From the NCBI RefSeq assembly GCF_019930585.1, contig NZ_CP082839.1:992001-1056000 (forward strand): a stretch of 64,000 nt of DNA. Direction: 5' to 3'. The notes beneath the pieces are model-generated. The model searched no databases, had not been told where the DNA came from, and worked only from the letters and a program-made list of their open reading frames with translations. The position numbers and the translations under genes were made by a program. The number at the start of each line of letters is the position of its first letter. The first letter of the stretch is position 1. Positions 41,826-51,194 of the stretch are shown here, one piece after another. The DNA is from Sphingomonas nostoxanthinifaciens. GTDB taxonomy: Bacteria > Pseudomonadota > Alphaproteobacteria > Sphingomonadales > Sphingomonadaceae.

Positions 41826-43001
41826 TCAGCCGTGCGGGCGCATGACCACCTTGATGACGCCGTCCTCCTTGTCGCGGAACCTCGCGTACATCTCGGGTGC
41901 GTCCTCAAGGCTGGCTGAATGGGTAATGACGAAGCTGGGATCGATCTCCCCAGCCTCGATCTTCTCCAGCAGCGGCTTGGTGTAGCGCTGCACATGGGTC
42001 TGGCCGAGCTTGAGGGTGAGCCCCTTGTTCATGGCCGCACCAATCGGCAGCTTGTCTCCCATGCCGACGTAAACGCCGGGCACGGAGACCGTCCCGCCCT
42101 TGCGACAGCTCATGATCGCTTGTCGGAGCACGTGGACCCGATCGGTGGCGATCAACATGCTTGCCTTCACTTTGTCTATTACGGCGTCTGCTGCCCCGTG
42201 AGCGGCGGCCTCGCAGCCGACAGCATCGATGCAGCTGTCCGGCCCGCGTCCCTTCGTGCGCGCCTGCAACTCGTCATAGACGTCGGTCTCTGCGAAGTTG
42301 ATTGTCTCGGCGCCGCCGGCCTCGGCCATGGCAAGGCGCTCGGGCACCTCGTCGATCGCGATCACGCGGGCGGCCCCCATCATCAGCGCGGAGCGGATGG
42401 CGAACTGACCGACCGGGCCGCAGCCCCAGATCGCTACGGTGTCGCCGTGGTCGATCTGCGCATTCTCTGCGGCCATATAGCCCGTCGGGAAGATGTCGGA
42501 CAGGAATAGCGCCTGATCGTCGGTGACGCTGTCGGGGATCTTGATCGGGCCGATATCGGCCATCGGCACGCGCAAATACTCCGCCTGACCGCCGCAATAG
42601 CCGCCGAGCATGTGGCTGAAGCCGAAGAGGCCGGCGGGTGAGTGACCCATCGCCTTTGCGGCCATCTCGGCGTTGGGGTTGGTGCGATCGCAGGCGGCGA
42701 ACAGGCCCTTTTTGCAGAACCAGCAATCGCCGCAGCTGATCGTGAACGGTACGACCACGCGGTCGCCGATCTTGAGATTAGTGACTTCCGACCCGAGAGC
42801 CACCACCTCGCCCATATTCTCGTGGCCGAGGATGTCACCCGCCTCCATTGTCGGCTGATAGCCATCGAGCAGATGAAGGTCCGATCCACAGATCGCGCAT
42901 GCGGTGACCTTGATGATCGCGTCGCGCGGATGCTTGATTTCAGGGTCCGCGACGGTGTCGACGCGGACGTCGCCCTTTCCGTGCCAGCATAGTGCGCGCA
43001 T
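41826..43001 (-). CDS. Zinc-dependent alcohol dehydrogenase (formaldehyde dehydrogenase-like)
   Basis: The 391-residue protein is a medium-chain dehydrogenase. The catalytic zinc ligands lie in [14 protein letters not shown] and GHENMGEVV, and the structural zinc cluster in [17 protein letters not shown] Rossmann fold holds [18 protein letters not shown] and [15 protein letters not shown]. It groups with glutathione-independent formaldehyde dehydrogenase-like enzymes, which use NAD(P) on aldehydes or alcohols; the substrate here is unknown. The ATG at 42999-43001 ([14 protein letters not shown]) is the family start. It lies 135 bp past a truncated ene-reductase gene on the same strand. Confidence 0.9.
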   Translation of the reverse strand: MRALCWHGKGDVRVDTVADPEIKHPRDAIIKVTACAICGSDLHLLDGYQPTMEAGDILGHENMGEVVALGSEVTNLKIGDRVVVPFTISCGDCWFCKKGLFAACDRTNPNAEMAAKAMGHSPAGLFGFSHMLGGYCGGQAEYLRVPMADIGPIKIPDSVTDDQALFLSDIFPTGYMAAENAQIDHGDTVAIWGCGPVGQFAIRSALMMGAARVIAIDEVPERLAMAEAGGAETINFAETDVYDELQARTKGRGPDSCIDAVGCEAAAHGAADAVIDKVKASMLIATDRVHVLRQAIMSCRKGGTVSVPGVYVGMGDKLPIGAAMNKGLTLKLGQTHVQRYTKPLLEKIEAGEIDPSFVITHSASLEDAPEMYARFRDKEDGVIKVVMRPHG

Positions 43002-43136
43002 GTCTCTTCTCCGTCTCAGCAGGGGCTCGGCCGGGATCGGAAAAGCGACTGGATTGTCTGAACGTCCCTCAACGCCGAATGGGGGCAGGCACCCCTTGCC
43101 CGCCCACCAACGCCCTTGCGTCAAGCGGAGATTGTC

Positions 43137-44060
43137 TCACTCAAGCGGGATTGGTCCGCTCATGCCCGGCCAGTCCGAGTAGCCGACCGAGCCTCCTCCA
43201 TACCAATAGTGCTTCGGCGCCTCAGCGAGTGGGGCGCCGGTACGCAGGCGCTCGACGAGATCGGGATTGGCGAGGAACGGGCGGCCGAAGCTGAACAGAT
43301 CGGCGTCGCCATTGACCAGCGTCTCCTCCGCGAGATCGAGCGTGTACTGATTGTTGCCAATGTAGGCGCCACCAAAGCGCTTGCGCAGCTTCTGGAAGTC
43401 GATGCCGTTCGGCAGGTCCTGCGTCTGCCAAGTCACGCCTTCGATATCGTGGATGCAGAGCAGGCCTACCTCGGACAGCGCGTCGACGAACGCATCGAAC
43501 GTCTGCTCGGGCTGACCGTCGAGCGGCGACTTGCCGGGCTCGGTCGTCGCCGGCGAGATGCGGATGCCCACCCGCTTCGCGCCCCAGACCTCCGCCACGG
43601 CACGGACCACGTCGAGCGGGAAGCGCAGGCGGTTCTCGATAGAGCCGCCATACTCGTCCGTCCGCCGGTTGGTGCTGTCGCGGATGAACTGCTCGAGCAG
43701 ATAGCTGTTTGCGGCATGGACCTCGACTCCGTCGAAGGCCGCCTTCGCCTGCTGGGCGGCGTGGCGGTAATCCTCGACAATGCCGGGGATCTCGGCGGCT
43801 TCGAGCGCGCGGGGGTAACGAAATCCTTCAGGCCGTCGTTTGTGAAGGCCTGTCCTTCCGCCGCGATTGCGGACGGCACGACCGGAAGCGCGCCACCATG
43901 CAGATCGAAATGCGAGATGCGACCGGTGTGCCAGAGCTGGAGGAAGATCCGACCGTTGCGCCGATGGACGGCATCGACGACCGGGCGCCACGCAGCGACC
44001 TGCGCTTCCGACCAGATGCCGAGCGTCATAGCGTAGCCGCGGGCCTGGGCTGAGATGTTC
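43137..44060 (-). pseudogene. Old Yellow Enzyme (alkene reductase) gene, truncated and frameshifted
   Basis: The 3' part (up to about 43815) encodes EVHAANSYLLEQFIRDSTNR, RTDEYGGSIENRLRFPLDVV, IGNNQYTLDLAEETLVNG and FGRPFLANPDLVERL, the C-terminal FMN barrel of OYE. The 5' part in another frame encodes ISAQARGYAMTLGIWSEAQV, FLQLWHTGRISHFD and AFTNDGLKDFVTPA. The frames meet at a GGGGG tract near 43810-43814. The first 50 or so family residues are missing near 44060. The gene is dead unless the indel is a sequencing error. Confidence 0.85.
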
Positions 44061-44323
44061 GTCGCTTCAGTAACGTATGGCCTGCCCCGTTGGTAAGCTG
44101 GATGTTGAGGAGATCTGATTAGTCTGCGTCAACGTATGCGGTCTCGTGGGTGAGCACACGGCCAAGATGGACATCCGCGCGTTCAGAGCCCCATAATAAG
44201 TACGGCATCGAGTGCCAATTCATGTGCCGGGCTTTCCGAATGCCGATTGACTGTCAGGCCATCTTTACGATCCTTCCTGCAAACCTCGTGGGCTAAGCGC
44301 GTATGGGTGCGCCGCCGATCTGA

Positions 44324-45355
44324 TCACGCCGCTGCGGTATAGCCGCGCTCGAAGGTGGTGCCGTTGCGTAAGGTTGCCCAGGCGATCCGCGCCAGCTTAT
44401 TGGCCAGCGCCGCGACAACCGCGTTACGATGAACGCCCCGCTCGAGCATCGCCTTCAACCACTTTCCCAACGGCGTATCGGCTTCCGAATGCGACGGCAG
44501 CGCTGCCCTCGCGCCATGGATGAGCAGGGTGCGCAGGTAGGTGTTGCCGCGCTTGGAGATGCCGAGTAGTCGGTGTTTGCCGCCGGTCGTGTGCTGCCGG
44601 GGAACGAGGCCGAGCCATGCACCAAGATCCCGCGCCTTGTTGAAGCCGCTGGCGTTGCCGACCGCCGCGACCAGGGCAGACGCGTTCAGCACGCCGATGC
44701 CGGGGATCGACGTCAGCCGCCGGGCTGCGTCATCGCGGCGCACCAGATCGACGAACTCGCCATTGAGTGCCTCGATCCTGGCGTCCAGCGATCGCCATTC
44801 TGCGCGAAGCTCGTCGGCCAATTTGCGGACGCGGGGCGACACCGACTCGCCGTGGTCAAGAAGCATCTCGTCCAGACCCAGCTCGAACTTGCGCCGGCCA
44901 GCCGGGAAGATGATACCGCGCTCCAGCAGGATCGCGCGCAGCTGATTGATCAGGTTCGTGCGCTCCGCGACCAGGCGCGATCGCACCCGGTGCAGAGTCT
45001 GGATATCGAGCTGTTCCTCGCTCTTTAGGTCGACGAAGCGCATCGTCGGGCGCGATGCGGCCTCAGCGATTCCTTCGGCATCTCGGTCGTCGTTCTTATG
45101 CGCCTTCACATATGGGCGGACATACTCCGGCGACATTAGCCGAACCTCTTGGCCGCGGGCGACGAACAGGCGTCCGAGGTGGTGAGCTCCGCAGCATGCT
45201 TCCATCGCAACGACGCAAGCCGGTAGCTTCAGGACATAGTCGATCAGCGTCTGCCGACGCATCGAGCGGCGCGTCATGATCGCGCCGGCGGCATCCACTC
45301 CGACGATGCTGCACGAGTTCTCGCCCAGCTCAACGCCGAGGATCACAATAGACAT
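44324..45355 (-). CDS. IS110-family transposase (DEDD recombinase)
   Basis: The 343-residue enzyme has the N-terminal DEDD domain (VILGVELGENSCSIVG, CVVAMEACCGAHHLGR, YVKAHKNDDRDAEGIAEAAS) and the C-terminal Transposase_20 domain with SIPGIGVLNASALVAAVGNA, SGFNKARDLGAWLGLVPRQ and GKHRLLGISKRGNTYLR. Position 8, where many family members have Asp, appears as Glu (GVELGE). IS110 enzymes are RNA-guided recombinases using a bridge RNA from the non-coding end. The ATG at 45353-45355 starts MSIVILG; a longer frame upstream crosses the hairpin. It has no inverted terminal repeats, as expected. Confidence 0.92.
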   Translation of the reverse strand: MSIVILGVELGENSCSIVGVDAAGAIMTRRSMRRQTLIDYVLKLPACVVAMEACCGAHHLGRLFVARGQEVRLMSPEYVRPYVKAHKNDDRDAEGIAEAASRPTMRFVDLKSEEQLDIQTLHRVRSRLVAERTNLINQLRAILLERGIIFPAGRRKFELGLDEMLLDHGESVSPRVRKLADELRAEWRSLDARIEALNGEFVDLVRRDDAARRLTSIPGIGVLNASALVAAVGNASGFNKARDLGAWLGLVPRQHTTGGKHRLLGISKRGNTYLRTLLIHGARAALPSHSEADTPLGKWLKAMLERGVHRNAVVAALANKLARIAWATLRNGTTFERGYTAAA

Positions 45356-45558
45356 CGGTCTGCTCCTTCCCTCTACCAACACCGGCATCGTACTCGATGC
45401 CGAGAGGAAGGGGCGGGCCATCCTATAATGAATGCGCGATGATGGGAAATCGGAAACGGGCCGCGAACGTCCTCTAGTGGGTCGTCGCGCCCAAACACGG
45501 CGCTCAACGAGTGACGTGTGGCGGGTGTGAGCATGGCCACTTTAACCTTTGGGACCGA
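45356..45558. promoter_or_regulatory. IS110 left non-coding end, candidate bridge RNA region
   Basis: On the minus strand upstream of the transposase, 45365-45412 folds as a long stem-loop. Outer arms CCTTCCTCT and AGAGGGAAGG pair with a bulge, and the inner arms CGGCATCG and CGATGCCG pair perfectly around an AGTA loop. IS110-type elements encode their bridge RNA in this position. The exact IS end and the guide loops cannot be assigned by eye. The remaining sequence to 45558 shows no gene. Confidence 0.5.
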
Positions 45559-46866
45559 TCATCCAGATCGCGCCTTACCAGCCAGTGCCGTGATGCTGTC
45601 CACGACGACGACGTTGCGGCGCTCTGCAGCGACTACCCGATTTCGTCCAGACTGCTTGGCGGCATACAAAGCTCCATCCGCAGCAGCCACGAGTTCACTG
45701 GCCTTCGTGGCGTTATCGGGCATACTGGCGACGCCGAAAGATGCTGTGACCCGGCATTGGTGGTTGTCGGAAAGGCTTTCGATCCGTGCCCGCAGGACGT
45801 TCGCCTTAGTCGCTGCATCGTCGAGCGAACAATCCGGCAGAATGACGAGAAGCTCCTCTCCACCGTAGCGGCAGGCGACATCGCAGGGGCGGATCGCGCC
45901 GACGATGGCGCCTGCGACTTCGCGAAGGACGGCATCCCCGAGCGCATGGCCGTGCTCATCGTTGAGCAGTTTGAAATGATCGAGATCGATCATCACGACC
46001 GAAAGCGCGCTGCCATTACGTTCTGAGAGATTGACGCACCGCTCGAGGACATCCTCCATGTACCGACGATTATACAGTCCGGTTAGCGGATCCCGCAGAG
46101 CTTGGGTTCGCAGTTTCTCCCGCAAGGAGATGTTGGAGAGCGCGAGCGACATCGCATCTGCGACGGCCGCTGCGAGTGGCGTGATCTCGCCGAGATGCAC
46201 CTCACCCGCTTCGCCTCCGGATTGTATGCAAAGGAGGCCATAGACTTCGCCGCGCGCCATCATCGGAATTTCGAGGACCAGGACGTCGGCGGTGAGATGC
46301 TCGCACCGGAGCGCGGTTGCCCCGACATGATTGACGTGCGGCTTGCCCCGCTTGAGAGCCCAGCAGTGGGAAGGCGACACCGTGTCCGGCGGAAGATGGT
46401 CCTGTGGCCAGTCCCAGCAGGTCGAGAGGTCAAGCCGATCCCGCGAGTTGTTAAACACGTAGAGCGCTCCGCCAAAGCCGGCGAGCAATTGCGAGGCGGT
46501 GGCACGCAGGACGGCATTGGCATCATCATAGCCGAGCGCGCTTTGCAGCATATCGGTCATCTGGAAGAGGTTCTCGATTTGCCGGCGGGAATCGAGGGCA
46601 CTCGCTGCATAGCGCCGCCGCTCCGCCATCTCCCGGATTGCAAGCGGAGCCCCGCGCGCCAAAGCGATCAGACTGATCACTACCGCGCCGGTATTGATCC
46701 AGGAAAGCGTGTCGCCGTAGGAGCGCATCGGGCCGAGGCGGGCGAGGATGGTGCACACGAGGCCGGTCGACAACGCGAACAGAAGGGTGACAGCCGCCCG
46801 GAGAACCTGTCGGTCGGACGCAGTATTTTCGACACGGATCTGCGCCGCCTTCACGCCCAATTCCAA
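45559..46866 (-). CDS. GAF-GGDEF diguanylate cyclase
   Basis: The 435-residue protein has two N-terminal transmembrane helices (LRAAVTLLFALSTGLVCTIL and YGDTLSWINTGAVVISLIAL). A GAF domain follows (LQSALGYDDANAVLRATASQ ... GEVYGLLCIQSGGEAGE), then a C-terminal GGDEF domain with RDPLTGLYNRRYMEDVLER, VVMIDLDHFKLLNDEHGHAL and the active site RYGGEELLVILP (GGEEL, catalytically competent). It should make c-di-GMP in response to a ligand or redox cue sensed by the GAF part. The start is uncertain: the longest frame begins at TTG 46866 and an in-frame GTG follows 12 bp later; no clear ribosome site is visible. Confidence 0.88.
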   Translation of the reverse strand: MELGVKAAQIRVENTASDRQVLRAAVTLLFALSTGLVCTILARLGPMRSYGDTLSWINTGAVVISLIALARGAPLAIREMAERRRYAASALDSRRQIENLFQMTDMLQSALGYDDANAVLRATASQLLAGFGGALYVFNNSRDRLDLSTCWDWPQDHLPPDTVSPSHCWALKRGKPHVNHVGATALRCEHLTADVLVLEIPMMARGEVYGLLCIQSGGEAGEVHLGEITPLAAAVADAMSLALSNISLREKLRTQALRDPLTGLYNRRYMEDVLERCVNLSERNGSALSVVMIDLDHFKLLNDEHGHALGDAVLREVAGAIVGAIRPCDVACRYGGEELLVILPDCSLDDAATKANVLRARIESLSDNHQCRVTASFGVASMPDNATKASELVAAADGALYAAKQSGRNRVVAAERRNVVVVDSITALAGKARSG

Positions 46867-47075
46867 TATAAATATGGACGGCTTTCATAACCTTGGCTGG
46901 TTAACCGTTCCTTCCAAAACAGCACCATTCGACAAAAGTCGGCGCTGTACCCTATCGCAATCGGAAATCTTCTACTTACAGCGCGCAGATCTGAGCGCAT
47001 TTCCGTGGTGACCGAGCATCAAGGCGGCGCTTTTTCCAGCCCCATTGCGCATCGAGTCGTTTCGTTGAGTAATCG
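46867..47075. other. Intergenic region between the two c-di-GMP genes
   Basis: Contains no gene I can support. It probably holds the promoter of the GAF-GGDEF gene. Short open frames on the plus strand have no family signature. Confidence 0.4.
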
Positions 47076-48257
47076 TCAGGCAGCACGCGCGCTTCTTCTA
47101 CCAGCCCTATCGACGCCGTCATTGAGCAGGGCAGACAACCTCTCGTCCATCTCAGTTGTGGTAAGAGGCTTGCTGAAAAGGTAGCCCTGCAGATGCGTGC
47201 AGCCGGCGGCGACCAGAGCATGCATCTGCTCTTCCGTTTCGACACCCTCCGCCACAATCCCCATGCCGAGCTGCTCGCCCAGGCCGACCACGGCTTGGAC
47301 GATCGCGCGTGACGCGCGCGAGGTCGTGATGTGATCGACGAAAGACTTGTCGATCTTCACCTTGTCGAACGGGAAGCGCTGAAAATAGCTGAGGGAGGAA
47401 TAGCCAACGCCAAAATCATCCATGAGAATCTGGATGCCCAACGCCCTTAGACGTTCGAGCTCCGCGAATGTTCGGTCGACATCGCGGATGACGAGGCCTT
47501 CGGTCACCTCGAGCTGAAGGCGCTCTGCGGCCAGCCCTGTGTCTTGAAGCACGCTCCGCACTGTCGCGGAAAGATCGCCGGCCTGAAACTGCAGCGGTGA
47601 AAGATTGACCGCGACGCGAACGCTGGACGGCCACCACACGGCGTCGGAGCATGCAAGCCGCAATAGCGCTTCGCCGAGCGTTCCGATCAGTCCGCATTCT
47701 TCAGCCAATGGGATGAAGATGTCGGGCGGGATCGGTCCCTTTTTCGGATGAGACCACCGGGCGAGTGCCTCGACGCTCGTGATCTCGCCGGTCAGCGCCG
47801 ATAAAATCGGCTGGTAGACAAGCTTTACGTCGCCGTTGGCTACAGCGGTTCGAAGATCGCCCTCGAGCGTGCGTCGATCGCGCGACGCCTCGTCCATCCG
47901 CGGATCAAAGCAGCATATGCTTCCGCGCCCGCGTTCCTTAGCGCGGTATAGCGCGAGGTCCGCGCATTGGCGTAACTCGCTGGTCGTCGTCGCGTCGTCG
48001 GGAGCCAGGACGATACCCACTGTCGCTCCGCAGTACGCGACAACTTGCCCGGCAGGGAACGGCTCGCCGAGACGCTCGGTGACCTTTTGAGCAAGGCTCC
48101 TCGCCCGCTTTGAAGCGGCCTCACCGATCAAGATGATCGCAAACTCGTCCCCCCCGACCCGAGCAACGATATCACCCGGCTCAACAAGAGACCTCAACCG
48201 CTCCGCGACTTGATTAAGCACCTCGTCGCCGATCAGGTGGCCAAACTGATCGTTCAC
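47076..48257 (-). CDS. GGDEF (C-terminal part)-EAL protein, split from MHYT gene
   Basis: The 393-residue frame begins at a GTG inside the GGDEF domain (VNDQFGHLIGDEVLNQVAER) and holds the active site VARVGGDEFAIILIG. A full EAL phosphodiesterase domain follows (EALARWSHPKKGPIPPDIFI, VRVAVNLSPLQFQAGDL, ILMDDFGVGYSSLSYFQRF, KIDKSFVDHI). Its upstream neighbour in the same frame is separated only by a TAA at 48306-48308; without it the two would be one MHYT-PAS-GGDEF-EAL protein. The first beta strand of GGDEF lies in the readthrough segment, so a product starting at the GTG would have a damaged cyclase domain but an intact EAL domain. Confidence 0.82.
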   Translation of the reverse strand: MNDQFGHLIGDEVLNQVAERLRSLVEPGDIVARVGGDEFAIILIGEAASKRARSLAQKVTERLGEPFPAGQVVAYCGATVGIVLAPDDATTTSELRQCADLALYRAKERGRGSICCFDPRMDEASRDRRTLEGDLRTAVANGDVKLVYQPILSALTGEITSVEALARWSHPKKGPIPPDIFIPLAEECGLIGTLGEALLRLACSDAVWWPSSVRVAVNLSPLQFQAGDLSATVRSVLQDTGLAAERLQLEVTEGLVIRDVDRTFAELERLRALGIQILMDDFGVGYSSLSYFQRFPFDKVKIDKSFVDHITTSRASRAIVQAVVGLGEQLGMGIVAEGVETEEQMHALVAAGCTHLQGYLFSKPLTTTEMDERLSALLNDGVDRAGRRSARAA

Positions 48258-48305
48258 GGCTTTGAAGCGGTCCAGATCAATACTTAACAGCGCAAGAGGC
48301 GTGCA

Positions 48306-49472
48306 TTAGTCGGTAAGGTGGCGCAAGCGATCGACATAGCTGCCGCGATTCAACAGGCCGGTGAGCGAATCATTGAAGGCAAGTCGGCGGATCTTCGCTT
48401 CGGTCCGAAGTCGCTCACGCTGATCCCGCACCGCGATCACGGTCTGGATCTTGTGGCCAAGAGTCAGCTCGCATCGCAGGACACGGACCGGGACGATCCG
48501 ACCGGATAGCATGACGAGCCCCGCCTCACGCTCTTCCCGTTCGGGGAAGGAAGAGAAATCGACCTTGGGGAATAGAGCCTCTACGCTGGCACCAGCCAGT
48601 TCACCCGCTTCGTAACCGGCGAGCTGCTCGATGCTGTTGTTCGCGGCGACGATCGCATCGCCCTGGCAAATGAGCAACCCTTCCAGGGCAACGTCGGCCA
48701 ACTCACGAAGTCTGCGTCGGTCTCGCCGGAGGCGAGCGATCGCAGCGAGGTCGAAGCGCCATCCTGTTAGCGCGAGGACGATCAGGGCCAGCGATACGCC
48801 GGCCACCACAGGCGTGATAGATGCGGGCGAGACCGCGTCCGAAGGAAAGGCCTTCGCCGGATCGAAGCGCAGGCTCATTGCCGCCAGCCCGCAGAAGTGC
48901 AGCACGGCGATCGAGAATAGTAGCAGCGGGGCGGCAACTCGCCTGACACGCCGGGATCGGCTCCCGGCCGCAACCATGCCCAAGCCGGAAAGCGGCAGGC
49001 TGACAAGGACCGACGGGATCACCAACCTCAGGTTCCAGGTGATCGTGCCTTGAACGAGATACGCTGCTTGACCGACATAGTGGAGTGCTACGATCCCCAG
49101 GCCCAGCACGATGCCGGCGAGAAAATGTATTCGGACACGACGGCTACGTATGGAAATCGAGACACCGCCGCCAATGCCGACGATTGCGGATATCAGCGAT
49201 ACAATGGTCAGCACCGGCTCGAAAGCCGAGGGCATCCCCGGCTTGAAAGCGAGCAGCACGATGAAATGCGTCGCCCACGCCGTACATCCGCTGGAAATTA
49301 CGCTCACGAAGCCCCAGAGCGCGCGGCTCTTACCCGTTGCGCGTGCCGCGTGATGGGCGATCGCGAACGACGCATAGATACCAATTGCACAGACGATGCC
49401 GGCCGCCGCAATCAGACGGGGATCGTGCATGTTCTCCATGCAAATGAAGACGGATGCCAAGAGGCCAAGCAT
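48306..49472 (-). CDS. MHYT-PAS protein with start of GGDEF, ended by nonsense codon
   Basis: The 388-residue frame has seven transmembrane helices of an MHYT sensor domain. The motif residues sit in ENMHDPRLIA, CTAWATHFIVLLAF and LGLGIVALHYVGQAAYL, and the domain is thought to bind a metal and sense gases such as oxygen or NO. A PAS domain follows (ADVALEGLLICQGDAIVAAN) and then the opening of a GGDEF domain (LAFNDSLTGLLNRGSYVDRL) that stops at TAA 48306. The continuation is in frame: CTPLALLSIDLDRFKAVND. A single base change of a sense codon (CAA or GAA) would explain the stop. Confidence 0.85.
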   Translation of the reverse strand: MLGLLASVFICMENMHDPRLIAAAGIVCAIGIYASFAIAHHAARATGKSRALWGFVSVISSGCTAWATHFIVLLAFKPGMPSAFEPVLTIVSLISAIVGIGGGVSISIRSRRVRIHFLAGIVLGLGIVALHYVGQAAYLVQGTITWNLRLVIPSVLVSLPLSGLGMVAAGSRSRRVRRVAAPLLLFSIAVLHFCGLAAMSLRFDPAKAFPSDAVSPASITPVVAGVSLALIVLALTGWRFDLAAIARLRRDRRRLRELADVALEGLLICQGDAIVAANNSIEQLAGYEAGELAGASVEALFPKVDFSSFPEREEREAGLVMLSGRIVPVRVLRCELTLGHKIQTVIAVRDQRERLRTEAKIRRLAFNDSLTGLLNRGSYVDRLRHLTD

Positions 49473-49930
49473 GCATCACGATTATCGCAAGACTCTTAAT
49501 AACATACCGATACCCAGAAGCTGCTTACACCCGACGGATCGACGCGATGCTTTGCTCGCGACGGTAGTCACCCATGGCGTGGGGTAGAAATGCCTGATTC
49601 TCAGCAGGGCGGATGATCAGCTTCCAGTACTGCTGGCCGATAGGCGGGTCATCACTCAACGTGCCAATCATTGCCAGCGTCATGTGGCGGCGCGATAGCA
49701 ACCAATCCATCGTTCTGCTCGTGTATGAGCGCGCCGACGAGGCGGATGACCGCGGCAGTGTTGAAGCTCAGCGTGAATTCTCCGCTTGATCAATGCGTGT
49801 TTCTCGGCCGGGGACTTAGCTGGCGCTTAAGCTCGTCCGCTGGATCAGGCAGATGAATGGCCGTCTGCTTCCGGAAGCGCTGAAGCCGCCCCCCAACTTC
49901 GGCCTTTGGGTCACGGCGGATGTCCGCAAG
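49473..49930. other. Stretch between MHYT and EAL genes
   Basis: I see no supported gene. A 61-codon minus-strand frame (49525-49710) has no motif I recognise. The left part should hold the MHYT gene promoter. Confidence 0.4.
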
Positions 49931-50695
49931 TTACGGGGCGAAGGCCTCACGGCTAATGTCTGGCAGCACGCCCAGCTGCGGTCGCGCATACCAGTATCCC
50001 TGTTGGTACCTCACGCCTAGCTCGCGTAGTGCCAACGCTTCTTGAGCATTCTCGATGCCCTCGGCAATGACGAGAGTTTTTAGCTCTTCGCACATCCGGA
50101 CGACCGCGCGCACGATCGCTTGGCGGCGGCGGTCCTGGTCGATCCCGCGAACCAGCTCCATGTCCAACTTGATTTCGTCCGGGTGAAACCTCGCGAACAT
50201 GTCGAGACCCGAATGCCCCGCACCGAAGTCATCGACGGCTACCGTGAAGCCGATCTGCTTGTAGGTGTCTATGATCGACGAGACGTGCTCGGGCGAGCCC
50301 ATCTGCTCATTCTCCGTGAATTCGAAGATTAGCCTGTCGATGGGCAAGCCCGCGCGACGCGCGGTAGCAAGCGTTAGCTGAATGCAAGCGAGCGGAGAGT
50401 AGACCGCGTTTGGCAGGAAGTTGATCGACAACCTGGCATCACTTTGCATGAGGCCCCCTGCCATAGCCGTCTCGATCGCCTTGACCCGGCAAGCCTGGTC
50501 GAAGGCGTAGCGATTGGTTTCGGTCACGCGGGAAAGGATTTGAGACGCGCCAGCGCCGTCCACGCCGCGAACCAGCGCCTCATAGGCAAACGCGTGTCCA
50601 GTTTCGACATCGACAATAGGTTGAAAAGCCATGGCAAACGGAATTTCGAAGTCCACGCCATCGCGGCATCCGCTGCAGACACGTCCCATACTCAT
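49931..50695 (-). CDS. EAL-domain c-di-GMP phosphodiesterase
   Basis: The 254-residue protein is a stand-alone EAL domain: FAYEALVRGVDGAG, LSINFLPNAVYSPLACIQL, LIFEFTENEQMGSPEHVSS, VAVDDFGAGHSGLDMFARF, EIKLDMELVRGI and VIAEGIENAQEALALRELG, with the metal and substrate residues present. A short N-terminal CSGCRDG motif may bind a metal or form a disulfide. It would hydrolyse c-di-GMP to pGpG, opposing the nearby cyclase. No signal or membrane segment is seen. Confidence 0.9.
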   Translation of the reverse strand: MSMGRVCSGCRDGVDFEIPFAMAFQPIVDVETGHAFAYEALVRGVDGAGASQILSRVTETNRYAFDQACRVKAIETAMAGGLMQSDARLSINFLPNAVYSPLACIQLTLATARRAGLPIDRLIFEFTENEQMGSPEHVSSIIDTYKQIGFTVAVDDFGAGHSGLDMFARFHPDEIKLDMELVRGIDQDRRRQAIVRAVVRMCEELKTLVIAEGIENAQEALALRELGVRYQQGYWYARPQLGVLPDISREAFAP

Positions 50696-51194
50696 CGCCT
50701 ACCAATGAAGGGCGGCTCCTAAAACATAATGAATGGAAGCATCTAGGTTGAACAAAAGGCTGAAAGAATACTGAGAGCGACGGTCCCGAGCGGTTGCTGA
50801 TTTATCCTGGACGAATGGCTGGAACTGGGAATTGGGTCGCGGTCTTAACGTCCGGCCTTGGGTGCTCGCTGACGGTAGACCGACCCGGCTGGCGTCGACC
50901 AAAGCCAGGCGGTCAAATGCACTACGATGGACGTCCGCTCGTGATGGAAGCCGCCGATTGGGTTGGTCGGAACTGCTGATCTGCAGTGCGATTGATCTCG
51001 CCGGTTTATCGATTACCACGCGACGGCGAAACCGGCCGTTAAAACCGTTCGCCGCATTCTCATAACTCCGTGTCCAATAGACCATTTCGAGAAAATTCAA
51101 TTGGGAGCGGATTTTGGGAAAGCTTGAACGGGCACGAACCCGCATCGTGCCTTGGAACCGGTATTGCCCATCCGACCTTCCCAATCGGGAAAGG
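50696..51194. other. Non-coding region between EAL and kinase genes
   Basis: No gene is convincing; a 161-codon frame on the minus strand has no homology-like features and unusual composition. Near 51174-51196 a stem GACCTTCCC-AATC-GGGAAAGGTC (one bulge) lies at the end of the kinase gene and may be its terminator. Confidence 0.5.

Noticed and set aside
49525..49710. 61-codon minus-strand frame between MHYT and EAL genes
   Set aside because: No motif, ribosome site or homology I recognise; kept as unassigned rather than called a gene.
50699..51184. 161-codon minus-strand frame before the kinase
   Set aside because: Composition is erratic and no domain is visible; it runs over a probable terminator.
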